Part shown: one piece after another, positions 50,509 to 59,694 of the stretch
Numbering within the stretch: position 1 is the first letter of the stretch
Layout of the letters: every line of letters begins with the position of its first letter
DNA from: Gilvirhabdus luticola
GTDB lineage: Bacteria; Bacteroidota; Bacteroidia; Flavobacteriales; Flavobacteriaceae
DNA: 64,000 nucleotides
Strand: one strand, 5' to 3'
NCBI RefSeq assembly: GCF_032583975.1
Contig: NZ_JAWHTF010000001.1
Program-made: the position numbers and the translations under genes
Notes under the pieces: model-generated
What the model was told of the DNA's origin: nothing
Database searches by the model: none
The model's input: only the letters and a program-made list of their open reading frames with translations

Positions 50509-51573
50509 ATGAGTATAGCTTTAAGTATAACAAAAACCATTCACGATTGGCTTTTCGGCATTATGCCAGAAACCACAGCAAGTATTGTTGAAATGATCCT
50601 TATTGCTTTGGTGTACTTAACTGTTTTTGCCGTTGCAGGCTTGTTTTTAGTATTAATGGAACGCCGTGTTGCCGCTTGGTTTCAACTGCGAATAGGACCA
50701 AATAGAGTTGGGTTTCAAGGATTACTACAAACAATGGCTGATGCCTTAAAACTGGTATCCAAAGAATTAACTGGTACTGACAGGGCTGATAAGTTTTTAT
50801 ACAATCTAGCACCATACTTTGTGATCATTTCAGCTTTAATGGCTCTTGGACTTATTCCGTTTACTAAAGACTTTCAGGCCTTTGATATTAATATTGGGAT
50901 CTTCTTTTTAATTGCCATTTCATCTATCGGTGTTATCGGTATTTTACTGGGCGGTTGGGCAAGCAATAATAAGTTTGCCTTAATTGGTGCAATGCGAAGT
51001 GGTGTACAAACCATTAGCTATGAACTTTCAGTTGGCTTATCATTACTAACCATGATTTTATTAACCGGTTCGTTACAGCTTTCAGAAATTGTAGAAGTAC
51101 AAAAAAGTGGCTGGTTAATTGTTCAAGGCCATGTTCCGGCAATAATTGCATTTATGATATTTATGATAGCAGGAACTGCCGAAACAAACAGAGCACCTTT
51201 TGATATGGTCGAGGCCGAATCAGAGCTTGGTGCTGGTTTCCATACAGAATATTCTGGAATGAAGTTCGCTTATTTCTTTTTGGCTGAATTTATTAACATG
51301 TTTTTAATCGCAGCAATTGCTACCACCGTTTTCTTTGGAGCGTGGTTGTCACCATTCGGAATAACAGAATCTATTCCATGGTTGGGTCTATTTTGGTTTT
51401 TGTCTAAAACTCTGGTTCTGGTATTTTTAATGATGTGGTTTAGATGGACATTTCCAAGATTAAGGGTTGATCAATTACTAACACTTGAATGGAAATATTT
51501 GTTGCCAATGAATTTGGTAAACATACTTATTATGGCATTAATTGTCTGGCAAAAATTAACAATTCAGATATAA
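50509..51573 (+). CDS. nuoH: NADH-quinone oxidoreductase subunit H
   Basis: 354 residues from ATG 50509; a TTG start inside the nuoD end is rejected. About eight helices. ND1 signatures: ERRVAAWFQLRIGPNRVGFQ and AETNRAPFDMVEAESELGAG. It forms the joint between the peripheral and membrane arms and part of the quinone chamber. It directly follows nuoD, which shows that nuoE, nuoF and nuoG are missing from this locus. Confidence 0.95.
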   Translation: MSIALSITKTIHDWLFGIMPETTASIVEMILIALVYLTVFAVAGLFLVLMERRVAAWFQLRIGPNRVGFQGLLQTMADALKLVSKELTGTDRADKFLYNLAPYFVIISALMALGLIPFTKDFQAFDINIGIFFLIAISSIGVIGILLGGWASNNKFALIGAMRSGVQTISYELSVGLSLLTMILLTGSLQLSEIVEVQKSGWLIVQGHVPAIIAFMIFMIAGTAETNRAPFDMVEAESELGAGFHTEYSGMKFAYFFLAEFINMFLIAAIATTVFFGAWLSPFGITESIPWLGLFWFLSKTLVLVFLMMWFRWTFPRLRVDQLLTLEWKYLLPMNLVNILIMALIVWQKLTIQI

Positions 51574-51577
51574 TAGA

Positions 51578-52054
51578 ATGAGTTATTTTTCAAATATATA
51601 TCAAGGTATAAAAACACTTCTCAAAGGAATGAGTGTTACAGGGAAATACTTTTTAAATTCAAGAAAAGGAGCAATTACTCAACAATATCCAGACAACAGA
51701 GAAACTCTTAAAATGTTTGATCGTTTTCGTGGCGAGGTAATTATGCCACATGACGAAAACAATGAACATGCCTGTACTGGCTGCCAAAAGTGTGAGATTG
51801 CATGCCCTAATGGTACAATTGAAATTATTTGGGATCGTGGCATTGACGAATATTCTGGTAAAAAGAAGAAAAAAATAGACAAGTTTGTTTATCACTTAAG
51901 CTTATGTACCATGTGTGGTTTGTGTATTGATGTTTGTCCAACTGATGCCATTGAATGGGGACAGAATTTTGAAAATTCAGTTTACGATAGAACAAAATTA
52001 ACAAGAGTTCTGAACGAACCTGGTTCAAAATTAAGGCCAGGAGTAGAAGATTAA
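51578..52054 (+). CDS. nuoI: NADH-quinone oxidoreductase subunit I
   Basis: 158 residues. It carries two [4Fe-4S] motifs, CTGCQKCEIACPNG and CTMCGLCIDVCPTDA, for clusters N6a and N6b, which feed N2 in NuoB. In complexes without the NADH module, this subunit is the entry point for electrons, and a soluble ferredoxin would dock here. Starts 4 bases after nuoH. Confidence 0.95.
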   Translation: MSYFSNIYQGIKTLLKGMSVTGKYFLNSRKGAITQQYPDNRETLKMFDRFRGEVIMPHDENNEHACTGCQKCEIACPNGTIEIIWDRGIDEYSGKKKKKIDKFVYHLSLCTMCGLCIDVCPTDAIEWGQNFENSVYDRTKLTRVLNEPGSKLRPGVED

Positions 52055-52058
52055 TTAT

Positions 52059-52577
52059 ATGGAACGAATACTATTTTACATCATAGCTTTATCAATGATT
52101 ATATTTGCGATTGCAGCTGTAAGTAGCCGTAGGATGCTTCGATCGGTTATTTATTTACTATTTGTTTTAGTTGGTATAGCAGGTATTTTCTTTTTGATAG
52201 ATTATAATTTTTTGGCAGCAATTCAACTAACTGTTTACGCTGGTGGTATTATTATACTTATTATTTTTTCCGTTCTATTAGTGCATCATATCGAATTGAA
52301 ATTGGAAATGGCTAAACCTTTTAGACAGTTTTTAACAGCGATAGTTTGTTTAATTGGCATTGGCATTATTTTAACGACAATTTATTCTCATCAATTTGAA
52401 GTTGTAGAAAATAATATATCGACCACTACAGCGCAAATCGGATCAAAATTATTAAGCTATGATTCTGGCGGTTTTATTTTACCATTCGAAGTTATTAGTG
52501 TCGTTTTATTGGCAGCTATGATTGGTGGGATTGTTATTGCGAAAGGTAAAAAACTGAACGAAAAAAATGATAATTGA
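52059..52577 (+). CDS. nuoJ: NADH-quinone oxidoreductase subunit J
   Basis: 172 residues, five helices. ND6 signature in LRSVIYLLFVLVGIAGIFFL and NFLAAIQLTVYAGGIIIL. A membrane-arm subunit. The stop codon overlaps no other gene; nuoK starts 2 bases later. Confidence 0.94.
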   Translation: MERILFYIIALSMIIFAIAAVSSRRMLRSVIYLLFVLVGIAGIFFLIDYNFLAAIQLTVYAGGIIILIIFSVLLVHHIELKLEMAKPFRQFLTAIVCLIGIGIILTTIYSHQFEVVENNISTTTAQIGSKLLSYDSGGFILPFEVISVVLLAAMIGGIVIAKGKKLNEKNDN

Positions 52578-52579
52578 TT

Positions 52580-52897
52580 ATGATAGAAGGCATTAGCATA
52601 TATGAAATATTAACCCTAACAACGATATTATTTTTCATTGGTATTTATGGGTTTTTAACAAGAAGGAATCTGATATCAATCTTAATTTCGGTGGAGATGA
52701 TATTAAATGCTTCTGTTGTGAATTTTGTAATCATAAATAAGTATTTATATCCAGATGTATTACAAGGTGTATTGTTCTCAATTTTTATTATTGCAATTGC
52801 AGCGGCCGAAACCGCGTTGGCTGTTGCAATAATTATTAACCTATATAGACAAATTAGTTCTGTTGAGGTTAAAGATACTGAAGTTATGAAGTTTTAA
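52580..52897 (+). CDS. nuoK: NADH-quinone oxidoreductase subunit K
   Basis: 105 residues from ATG 52580 (MIEGISIYEIL), chosen over a TTG two codons earlier. Three helices. ND4L signature: RNLISILISVEMILNASVVNF and AAAETALAVAIIINLYR, with the two membrane Glu used in proton transfer. Confidence 0.94.
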   Translation: MIEGISIYEILTLTTILFFIGIYGFLTRRNLISILISVEMILNASVVNFVIINKYLYPDVLQGVLFSIFIIAIAAAETALAVAIIINLYRQISSVEVKDTEVMKF

Positions 52898-52907
52898 TAT
52901 TTAAAAC

Positions 52908-54827
52908 ATGAACATTAGTTACATCATATTAGTTCCGTTAATTCCTTTGGTAGTATTCTTACTGCTTGGGATATTTAATCAAAAAATAAAGCCAGCTGTT
53001 TCGGGATATGTTGGTGTATTTGGATTATTGGCATCTGCATCCTTGTCGTTATATGCAGCGTATCATTATTTCTTTATAAGTGGTAAAGTTGATGGAACGT
53101 ATCAAACATTTACTGAAAAGTCTATCTGGATGAATTTTACGGATGCACTTCATATAGATATGGGCATATTAATTGATCCAATTTCTATGATGATGCTTGT
53201 GGTGGTTTCGATTGTCTCATTGATGGTTCATATATATAGTCGAGGTTATATGAAAGGTGATAATGGTTATACCAAATTCTTTGCGTTTCTATCCTTGTTT
53301 ACCTTTTCAATGTATGGTTTAGTATTGGCTACCAACCTATTTCAAATTTATATCTTTTGGGAATTAGTAGGTGTGTCTTCATATTTGTTAATAGGATATT
53401 ATTATACAAAAACCTCTGCAATTGCTGCTGCAAAGAAGGCATTTATTGTTACACGATTTGCCGATTTCGGATTCCTTATAGGAATATTAATTATAGGGTT
53501 TTACACTGGGACATTTGATTTTGAAACATTAAACAATCCAGAAGGAAGCGCTATTCTAAATTGGGCCGCAACTTCCTTTATGGGGTTATCTGTAATTACT
53601 TGGGCACTGATTCTTATTTTTATTGGTGGTGCAGGAAAATCTGCCATGTTTCCATTTCACATTTGGTTACCTGATGCCATGGAAGGTCCAACACCGGTGT
53701 CGGCTTTAATCCATGCAGCGACTATGGTAGTAGCAGGTATATTTTTAGTAGCCCGATTGTTTCCGATGTTCTATTTTGTTGAAGATGGATTCGCTTTAAA
53801 TATAGTAGCTTATGTGGGTGCGTTTTCGGCATTATTTGCCGCAATTATAGCAATAACACAAACCGACATAAAACGCGTTCTTGCGTTTTCAACGATGTCA
53901 CAATTGGGTTACATGATGTTGGCGTTGGGTGTTTCTGGATATGATGGTCAAGAAGGCGTTGGATATATGGCCTCCATGTTTCATTTATTTACACATGCCA
54001 TGTTTAAGGCGCTCTTATTTCTTGGAGCTGGTTCTGTAATTCATGCAGTTCATAGCAATTATTTAAAAGATATGGGAGGATTGCGAAAGTATATGCCAAT
54101 TACCAATTTCACTTTTTTAATAGCAGCAATTGCCATTGCAGGGATTCCACCTTTTGCTGGATTTTGGAGTAAGGATGAAATTTTAGTCGCTGCTTATGAG
54201 CATAATAAATTGATCTATTATGTTGGCGTCTTCGTTGCTGGACTTACGGCATTTTATATATTCAGAATTTACTTTGGGATATTCTGGGGAAAAGAAAAAA
54301 CCTATAATCATACGCCAAAAGAGTCACCACTATCGATGACTTTTCCATTAATGGTATTAGCATTTCTGAGCATTACAGCTGGGTTTATTCCGTTCAGTGA
54401 ATTTGTCACTGCAGACAAAAATGGATTTGACGCACATTTAAATTACTCGTTGGCAGCCATTGCAACTGCTGTTGGATTAATTGGAATAATAATGGCTTGG
54501 GTATTTTATAAGAAGGAAAATAGTTTATCAGATAAGTATGCAAAAGCATTTGGTCCATTTTATAAATGGGCAAGTGACAAGTTCTACTTTGATGAGATTT
54601 ATATGTTTGTGACTAAAAAAATCCTGTTCAAAAGAGTTTCAGGTCCAATAGCAAAATTTGACAATAAATATGTGGATGGAACTATGGTGGGCATTGGAAA
54701 CAAAACAGTATGGGCTTCAGAGAAAATAAAAGGAATTCAGTCTGGTAAAGTACAGGATTATGCTTTTGCATTCATCGCTGGAGTTGTTGTTATTGCATTA
54801 GTCTCTATTTATTTACTGACAAGTTAA
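52908..54827 (+). CDS. nuoL: NADH-quinone oxidoreductase subunit L
   Basis: 639 residues. Antiporter-like ND5 subunit with IFWELVGVSSYLLIGYYYTK (conserved Glu) and FPFHIWLPDAMEGPTPVSAL, followed by the FGIFWGKEK C-terminal part and long lateral helix. The terminal region is longer than the antiporter fold, as usual for NuoL. It pumps protons. Confidence 0.95.
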   Translation: MNISYIILVPLIPLVVFLLLGIFNQKIKPAVSGYVGVFGLLASASLSLYAAYHYFFISGKVDGTYQTFTEKSIWMNFTDALHIDMGILIDPISMMMLVVVSIVSLMVHIYSRGYMKGDNGYTKFFAFLSLFTFSMYGLVLATNLFQIYIFWELVGVSSYLLIGYYYTKTSAIAAAKKAFIVTRFADFGFLIGILIIGFYTGTFDFETLNNPEGSAILNWAATSFMGLSVITWALILIFIGGAGKSAMFPFHIWLPDAMEGPTPVSALIHAATMVVAGIFLVARLFPMFYFVEDGFALNIVAYVGAFSALFAAIIAITQTDIKRVLAFSTMSQLGYMMLALGVSGYDGQEGVGYMASMFHLFTHAMFKALLFLGAGSVIHAVHSNYLKDMGGLRKYMPITNFTFLIAAIAIAGIPPFAGFWSKDEILVAAYEHNKLIYYVGVFVAGLTAFYIFRIYFGIFWGKEKTYNHTPKESPLSMTFPLMVLAFLSITAGFIPFSEFVTADKNGFDAHLNYSLAAIATAVGLIGIIMAWVFYKKENSLSDKYAKAFGPFYKWASDKFYFDEIYMFVTKKILFKRVSGPIAKFDNKYVDGTMVGIGNKTVWASEKIKGIQSGKVQDYAFAFIAGVVVIALVSIYLLTS

Positions 54828-54836
54828 ACGAGAAAT

Positions 54837-56324
54837 ATGGATATTTTATCACTTTTTGTAATTGTTCCTCTCATAACCATTTTGGGTTTAGTGTTCACTA
54901 GAAACTTAAAACAAGCTAGGATTGTTGCCATGTTGGGGAGCATTATTCAGTTAGGGATGTCTATAAATCTTGTATTCGCCTATTTCAAAGAAAGAGCGAT
55001 CAATGAAGATATTATGGTTTTTACCAGAGATATGATTTGGTTCAAACAATTTAATATTTATTACAGTGTTGGAGTCGATGGTATTTCAGTGGCGTTATTA
55101 TTATTAACGTCCATTGTAGTTCTTGCAGGTGTTTTTATTTCTTGGAAAATGTACGATCTACCTAAAGAATTCTTTATTTCACTAATTGTACTTTCAATTG
55201 GTGTTTATGGATTCTTTATTTCGATTGATCTTTTCACCATGTTTGTGTTTTTTGAAATTGCCGTAATCCCAATGTACCTATTAATTGGGATTTGGGGTTC
55301 TGGACCGAAGGAATATTCTGCAATGAAATTAACCTTAATGCTTATGGGAGCATCTGCGGTTTTATTGGTTGGTATTTTAGGAATTTACTTCAATTCAGAT
55401 GCCGATGGTGGAGCGTTAACTTTTAACATACTTGAAATTGCCAAAGTCAATATTCCCTTTGAAGCCCAAAAATTGTTTTTCCCATTAACTTTTATTGGAT
55501 TCGCTGTTATTGGAGCCTTATTCCCTTTCCATACCTGGTCACCAGATGGTCATGCTTCGGCACCGACAGCAGTGTCGATGTTACATGCCGGTGTGTTAAT
55601 GAAGTTGGGTGGTTATGGTGTGTTTAGGGTAGCTATGTATTTATTGCCTGAAGGTGCGATTGATTGGTCATGGGTGTTTATAATCCTTTCTGTAATTGGA
55701 GTAATATATGGCGCTTTCAGTGCTTTAAAACAAACAGACTTAAAATATATTAACGCTTATTCATCTGTAAGTCATTTAGGATTGGTTCTATTTGCTTTAT
55801 TGATGCTGAATAAAACAGCATGGAACGGTGCGATTCTTCAGTCACTTTCACACGGATTTATGACGGCATTATTTTTTGCATTAATTGGAATGATATATGA
55901 ACGAACACATACCAGAGATATAGCAAAATTGGGAGGATTATTAAAAGTCATTCCATTTATTTCGGTGGTTTATGTCATTGCAGGATTAGCGTCTTTGGGA
56001 TTACCTGGATTTAGCGGTTTTATTGCTGAAATGAACATTTTTGTTGGCGCATTTCAAAATGAAGATGTGTTTATTAGGGTAGCAACAATACTTTCAGTTG
56101 CAGTAATTGTAATTACAGCGGTTTATATTTTACGTGTTGTTGGAATTATGCTTATGGGACCAGTTAAAAATGAGGCTTATTTGAAGTTGGAACGAGTAAC
56201 ATGGTATGAAAAATCTGGAATTTTGTTATTGCTTATTCCTATTGTTGGAATTGGAGTAGCACCACTTTGGTTAAGTGATATGATACTAGAAAGTTTACAA
56301 CCTTTTATTCAAGGTTTAATATAG
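54837..56324 (+). CDS. nuoM: NADH-quinone oxidoreductase subunit M
   Basis: 495 residues, ND4 antiporter-like subunit. Key segments: FFEIAVIPMYLLIGIWG (conserved Glu) and FPFHTWSPDGHASAPTAVSM. Starts 9 bases after nuoL. Confidence 0.95.
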   Translation: MDILSLFVIVPLITILGLVFTRNLKQARIVAMLGSIIQLGMSINLVFAYFKERAINEDIMVFTRDMIWFKQFNIYYSVGVDGISVALLLLTSIVVLAGVFISWKMYDLPKEFFISLIVLSIGVYGFFISIDLFTMFVFFEIAVIPMYLLIGIWGSGPKEYSAMKLTLMLMGASAVLLVGILGIYFNSDADGGALTFNILEIAKVNIPFEAQKLFFPLTFIGFAVIGALFPFHTWSPDGHASAPTAVSMLHAGVLMKLGGYGVFRVAMYLLPEGAIDWSWVFIILSVIGVIYGAFSALKQTDLKYINAYSSVSHLGLVLFALLMLNKTAWNGAILQSLSHGFMTALFFALIGMIYERTHTRDIAKLGGLLKVIPFISVVYVIAGLASLGLPGFSGFIAEMNIFVGAFQNEDVFIRVATILSVAVIVITAVYILRVVGIMLMGPVKNEAYLKLERVTWYEKSGILLLLIPIVGIGVAPLWLSDMILESLQPFIQGLI

Positions 56325-56336
56325 AAAACTTAAAAA

Positions 56337-57764
56337 ATGGATTTTAGTAATTTTTTATTAATGAGACACGAAATTATTCTTTTAGGAGTAATTTTATTGT
56401 TGATCATAGGAGAAGTCTTTATAGCGTCCAATAAAAAAAACAGCATCGTTCATTTGGCTATATTCCTGTTTGGTTTGCATACGGCTATTGGGTTTTTAAA
56501 TATAGATTATGGCAGCCTATTTGGAGGTATGTTTCACACAAATGCTTTGATTCAATTTTTTAAAAATATTCTAAATTTGGGCGTCTTTATTTTGCTATTG
56601 CAATCTGGAGATTGGTTACAGGAAAAAATAGTTGAACAACATCGTGGTACAGAATTCTTCATGCTGCTTTTCGCTTCTCTGCTAGGAATGTACTTTATGA
56701 TTTCATCCGGAGATTTTCTAATGTTTTACTTGGGATTGGAATTATCAACACTTCCAGTAGCTGCATTGGCTGCTTTTGAAACTTCAAAGCGTATATCAAG
56801 TGAGTCTGGTATTAAGTTGATATTATCAGCTGCTTTAGCATCTGGTGTATCTTTATTTGGAATTTCTATGTTATACGCAACAACGGGGTCAATTTATTTT
56901 AACGATATTAATGAAACAATTACTTCTGCAAACTTAACACTTTTAGGATTTATATTGTTTTTCGCTGGTCTTGCCTTTAAGATTTCGTTGGTGCCATTTC
57001 ATTTTTGGACAGCCGACGTTTATGAAGGCGCGCCAATTAGTATTGCATCTTATCTGTCGGTTATTTCAAAAGGTGCAGCTGTTTTTATATTAATGATTTT
57101 ATTATTTACTGTTTTAAAACCGCTAATGCATATTTGGGAAAATATAGTTTATATTGTGGCAATTCTTACGATGTTTATCGGAAATTTATTTGCACTTCGG
57201 CAACAAAATATGAAACGCTTTTTAGCATTTTCATCTATTGCACAAGCTGGCTTTATTTTGTTGGGACTAATTATAGGGAACCAATTAGGAACTGCCACTG
57301 TTGTATATTTTGTTTTAATTTATGTTTTTTCGAATTTGGCTGCCTTTGGTGTTGTTCAAGCAATATCATTACAAACAGGAAAAGAACAGATTAAAGATTA
57401 TGAAGGGCTTTACAGAACAAATCCGAATTTAAGTTTAGTCATGATGTTGGCGTTGTTTTCTTTGGCAGGAATACCACCTGTTGCAGGATTTTTCGGAAAA
57501 TTCTTTTTGTTTACAGCAGCAGCCAGCGAAGGTTATTATCTACTGGTATTTCTAGCAGTGGTTAATGTGACAATATCTTTATATTATTATCTTTTAGTAG
57601 TACGAGCCATGTTCTTGAGAAAAAGTGAAAATGCTATCCCTTATTTTAAAAGTAAGATTTATATGAGATTAGGATTATTAATGACTGCAATAGGTATTTT
57701 AGTACTTGGAATTTACAGTCCGTTATACGACTATATTTATGAATTAAGTAAAAACCTTTATTAG
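56337..57764 (+). CDS. nuoN: NADH-quinone oxidoreductase subunit N
   Basis: 475 residues, ND2 antiporter-like subunit, with LGLELSTLPVAALAAFETSK, KISLVPFHFWTADVYEGAP and the AGIPPVAGFFGKFF turn. It is the last canonical nuo gene; a small unknown gene follows 5 bases later. Confidence 0.95.
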   Translation: MDFSNFLLMRHEIILLGVILLLIIGEVFIASNKKNSIVHLAIFLFGLHTAIGFLNIDYGSLFGGMFHTNALIQFFKNILNLGVFILLLQSGDWLQEKIVEQHRGTEFFMLLFASLLGMYFMISSGDFLMFYLGLELSTLPVAALAAFETSKRISSESGIKLILSAALASGVSLFGISMLYATTGSIYFNDINETITSANLTLLGFILFFAGLAFKISLVPFHFWTADVYEGAPISIASYLSVISKGAAVFILMILLFTVLKPLMHIWENIVYIVAILTMFIGNLFALRQQNMKRFLAFSSIAQAGFILLGLIIGNQLGTATVVYFVLIYVFSNLAAFGVVQAISLQTGKEQIKDYEGLYRTNPNLSLVMMLALFSLAGIPPVAGFFGKFFLFTAAASEGYYLLVFLAVVNVTISLYYYLLVVRAMFLRKSENAIPYFKSKIYMRLGLLMTAIGILVLGIYSPLYDYIYELSKNLY

Positions 57765-57769
57765 TTGAC

Positions 57770-58099
57770 ATGGCATTATCTGGAAAACATATGTTCGGTA
57801 GTATTGAGGATACAAGAGTTACTTTTGTGGAAAAAGGAGTCAATGCAAACAGAAGAGATTTTTTAAAAAAACTATTAGAGTACAATGGTTTTGAAGTTCT
57901 TATTGAAGAAGAAAAAAGAAAAACAGAAGATGACCCACAACTTTACACGGTAGCAGTTACCGATATGGTTTTTAACCCAACTATTTGGGTTTTCCAACGT
58001 AAACTTGAAACTTTCGATGGTCATAAAGTAACACAAGATTATTGGAATCAAGAAACCGAAGACACCAAACCACAATATTGGAATAACGGAAGGAACTAG
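57770..58099 (+). CDS. Small conserved-looking protein of unknown function, end of the nuo operon
   Basis: 109 residues. It begins MALSGKHMFGSIEDTRVTFV and ends with DYWNQETEDTKPQYWNNG. It is predicted soluble, with no signal peptide, Cys or membrane helix. No family or catalytic motif recognised. It begins 5 bases after nuoN, is followed by a terminator hairpin, and so is probably part of the kor-nuo transcript. A role in assembly or regulation of the complex is possible but there is no sequence evidence beyond position. Confidence 0.7.
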   Translation: MALSGKHMFGSIEDTRVTFVEKGVNANRRDFLKKLLEYNGFEVLIEEEKRKTEDDPQLYTVAVTDMVFNPTIWVFQRKLETFDGHKVTQDYWNQETEDTKPQYWNNGRN

Positions 58100-58160
58100 C
58101 CCTTCATGACTGCTATTTTTTACTGCATTGTTTTAAAATATATATTGAAAAAAATACGAA

Positions 58161-58197
58161 ATTTATAATTCCTACTAATTTAGTAGGAATTATATTT
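58161..58197 (+). terminator. Probable terminator of the kor-nuo operon
   Basis: ATAATTCCTACTA and TAGTAGGAATTAT pair perfectly (13 bp) around an ATT loop, followed by ATTTTA. It lies 62 bases after the last gene of the operon and before the 2Fe-2S ferredoxin. Confidence 0.75.
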
Positions 58198-58254
58198 TAG
58201 GATTTGAAATTATAGTCTATTTTTACGACTATTTTATAAAAGACTTTAATTTTG

Positions 58255-58584
58255 ATGGAAGATATTTCAATAAAAATAAAAGATAGATTAGGCACAATTC
58301 ACCAAGTAATAGCACCCACAGATATGGCAATGAACTTGATGGAAGTAGTAAGAAGCTATGAACTTGCTCCAGAAGGAACTATTGGTGTTTGCGGTGGTAT
58401 GGCTATGTGTGCTTCTTGCCAATGCTATGTTTTGTCAGATCATGAATTACCAGAAATGCAGGATGACGAAGAGGCTATGCTTGGTGAAGCATTTTATGTA
58501 AAAAATAATTCTAGATTAGGCTGCCAAATTCAAATGACTCCAGAAATGTACGGACTGGAAGTAGAGCTTGCACCAGAAAGCTAA
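58255..58584 (+). CDS. [2Fe-2S] ferredoxin (adrenodoxin type)
   Basis: 109 residues from ATG 58255 (a TTG one codon upstream is ignored). Cluster cysteines in CGGMAMCASC (C-x5-C-x2-C) and the fourth in RLGCQIQM. The acidic region DHELPEMQDDEEAML is adrenodoxin-like. It may serve Fe-S assembly or reductive reactions. It follows the operon terminator and so has its own promoter or low-level readthrough; convergent with bestrophin-like gene with 3 bases between the stop codons. Confidence 0.92.
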   Translation: MEDISIKIKDRLGTIHQVIAPTDMAMNLMEVVRSYELAPEGTIGVCGGMAMCASCQCYVLSDHELPEMQDDEEAMLGEAFYVKNNSRLGCQIQMTPEMYGLEVELAPES

Positions 58585-58587
58585 TAT

Positions 58588-59688
58588 TTACATTTGCACA
58601 TCGTATTTAGGTTTAAGCTTTTCAGGTAGGTTTTCATCATCAATCATTTCCTTGATATCTATCTCAATACCATTGGCAATGGTTGAAATTGGGACATCGT
58701 TTGCATTGCCCTCAAAAGGATTTTCACTAGTCTCACCAATTCGTTCCATGGTGTGAAATACCCAAGCAACAATAACGCTAAAAGGTAAACTCAACCAGAT
58801 AAAATATTTAGCTATAATTTCAAATATTTTTTGCCCTGTAGCCGTATATGCCATATGATTTTCCTGCAAAGTTTCAAGTAAAGTCATACCTATTTTATCA
58901 AATTCGTGCATTATGCCAAATGGTAATAGAAAAATAAATATCCATACAAAAAACCTGTTTAATGTAGCAAACTGTCTAGGATAAGGAAAATTCTTAATAC
59001 GTTCACTTTTACCTTGAAGTGTATAAAATTCAACTAGCATTTTCTCCATTTCCATATGTCTGAAATCATCAATTAATCCTTTAAGTTTTAGTGTCTTTAG
59101 TTGTTTAGATTGTAAGGACAAAATTTGCGTAGCTTTATTTGATTTTTTCATGATATATGACAGCTCTTCAGAAAACAGATGCTTTTTAAGGTCATCTTCT
59201 ATAGAAATATTTTTTTCTGGAATATCATAAAGCCTCCTATACTCTTTATTGGCCTTAATTGTCATGAATATTTCCCATGGTCTAGATTCACGCATTTGAT
59301 GTCTTAAAGCCGTTATCCAACCAATATGTCTATAAACCAATTCTTTTTTAATAGCATTTAATTCTTCTTCAGAAATCTTGTGTTCAGAAAATTCATTGGT
59401 AATAAAATCTTTTACCATGATAGTCCATGATCTACTTGCATTCACAATGCCACCCCAAATCATTCTGGCTTCCCATAAACGACCATAAGATGCATTGTTC
59501 TTAAAACCAATAATGAATGCAACTGCGGTACCAATTAGGGCTATCGGAAGCCATGGTAAATGCAGCCATTTCCAGTTTAAAAAGTAATAAAGTATAATAG
59601 GAATAAGAGCTATAAGGATAAACCTATAAATGTCATATCTAGTCCATCGTAACATATCTCTTAATGAGTAATTTCTTTTAGTGTACAT
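58588..59688 (-). CDS. Bestrophin-family membrane protein (UPF0187)
   Basis: 366 residues with about four hydrophobic helices and the conserved FKNNASYGRLWEARMIWGGI and DDFRHMEMEKMLVEFYTLQ segments. The C-terminus has PFEGNANDVPISTIANGIEID, a region conserved from bacterial bestrophins to eukaryotes. Relatives form pentameric anion or cation channels in the inner membrane. It ends a minus-strand series with the next two genes. Confidence 0.9.
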   Translation of the reverse strand: MYTKRNYSLRDMLRWTRYDIYRFILIALIPIILYYFLNWKWLHLPWLPIALIGTAVAFIIGFKNNASYGRLWEARMIWGGIVNASRSWTIMVKDFITNEFSEHKISEEELNAIKKELVYRHIGWITALRHQMRESRPWEIFMTIKANKEYRRLYDIPEKNISIEDDLKKHLFSEELSYIMKKSNKATQILSLQSKQLKTLKLKGLIDDFRHMEMEKMLVEFYTLQGKSERIKNFPYPRQFATLNRFFVWIFIFLLPFGIMHEFDKIGMTLLETLQENHMAYTATGQKIFEIIAKYFIWLSLPFSVIVAWVFHTMERIGETSENPFEGNANDVPISTIANGIEIDIKEMIDDENLPEKLKPKYDVQM

Positions 59689-59694
59689 AATGCT

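Noticed and set aside
50498..50509. Search for nuoE, nuoF or nuoG remnants between nuoD and nuoH
   Set aside because: Only 10 bases separate the two genes, and none of the other frames nearby shows NuoE/F/G motifs; no remnant is present.
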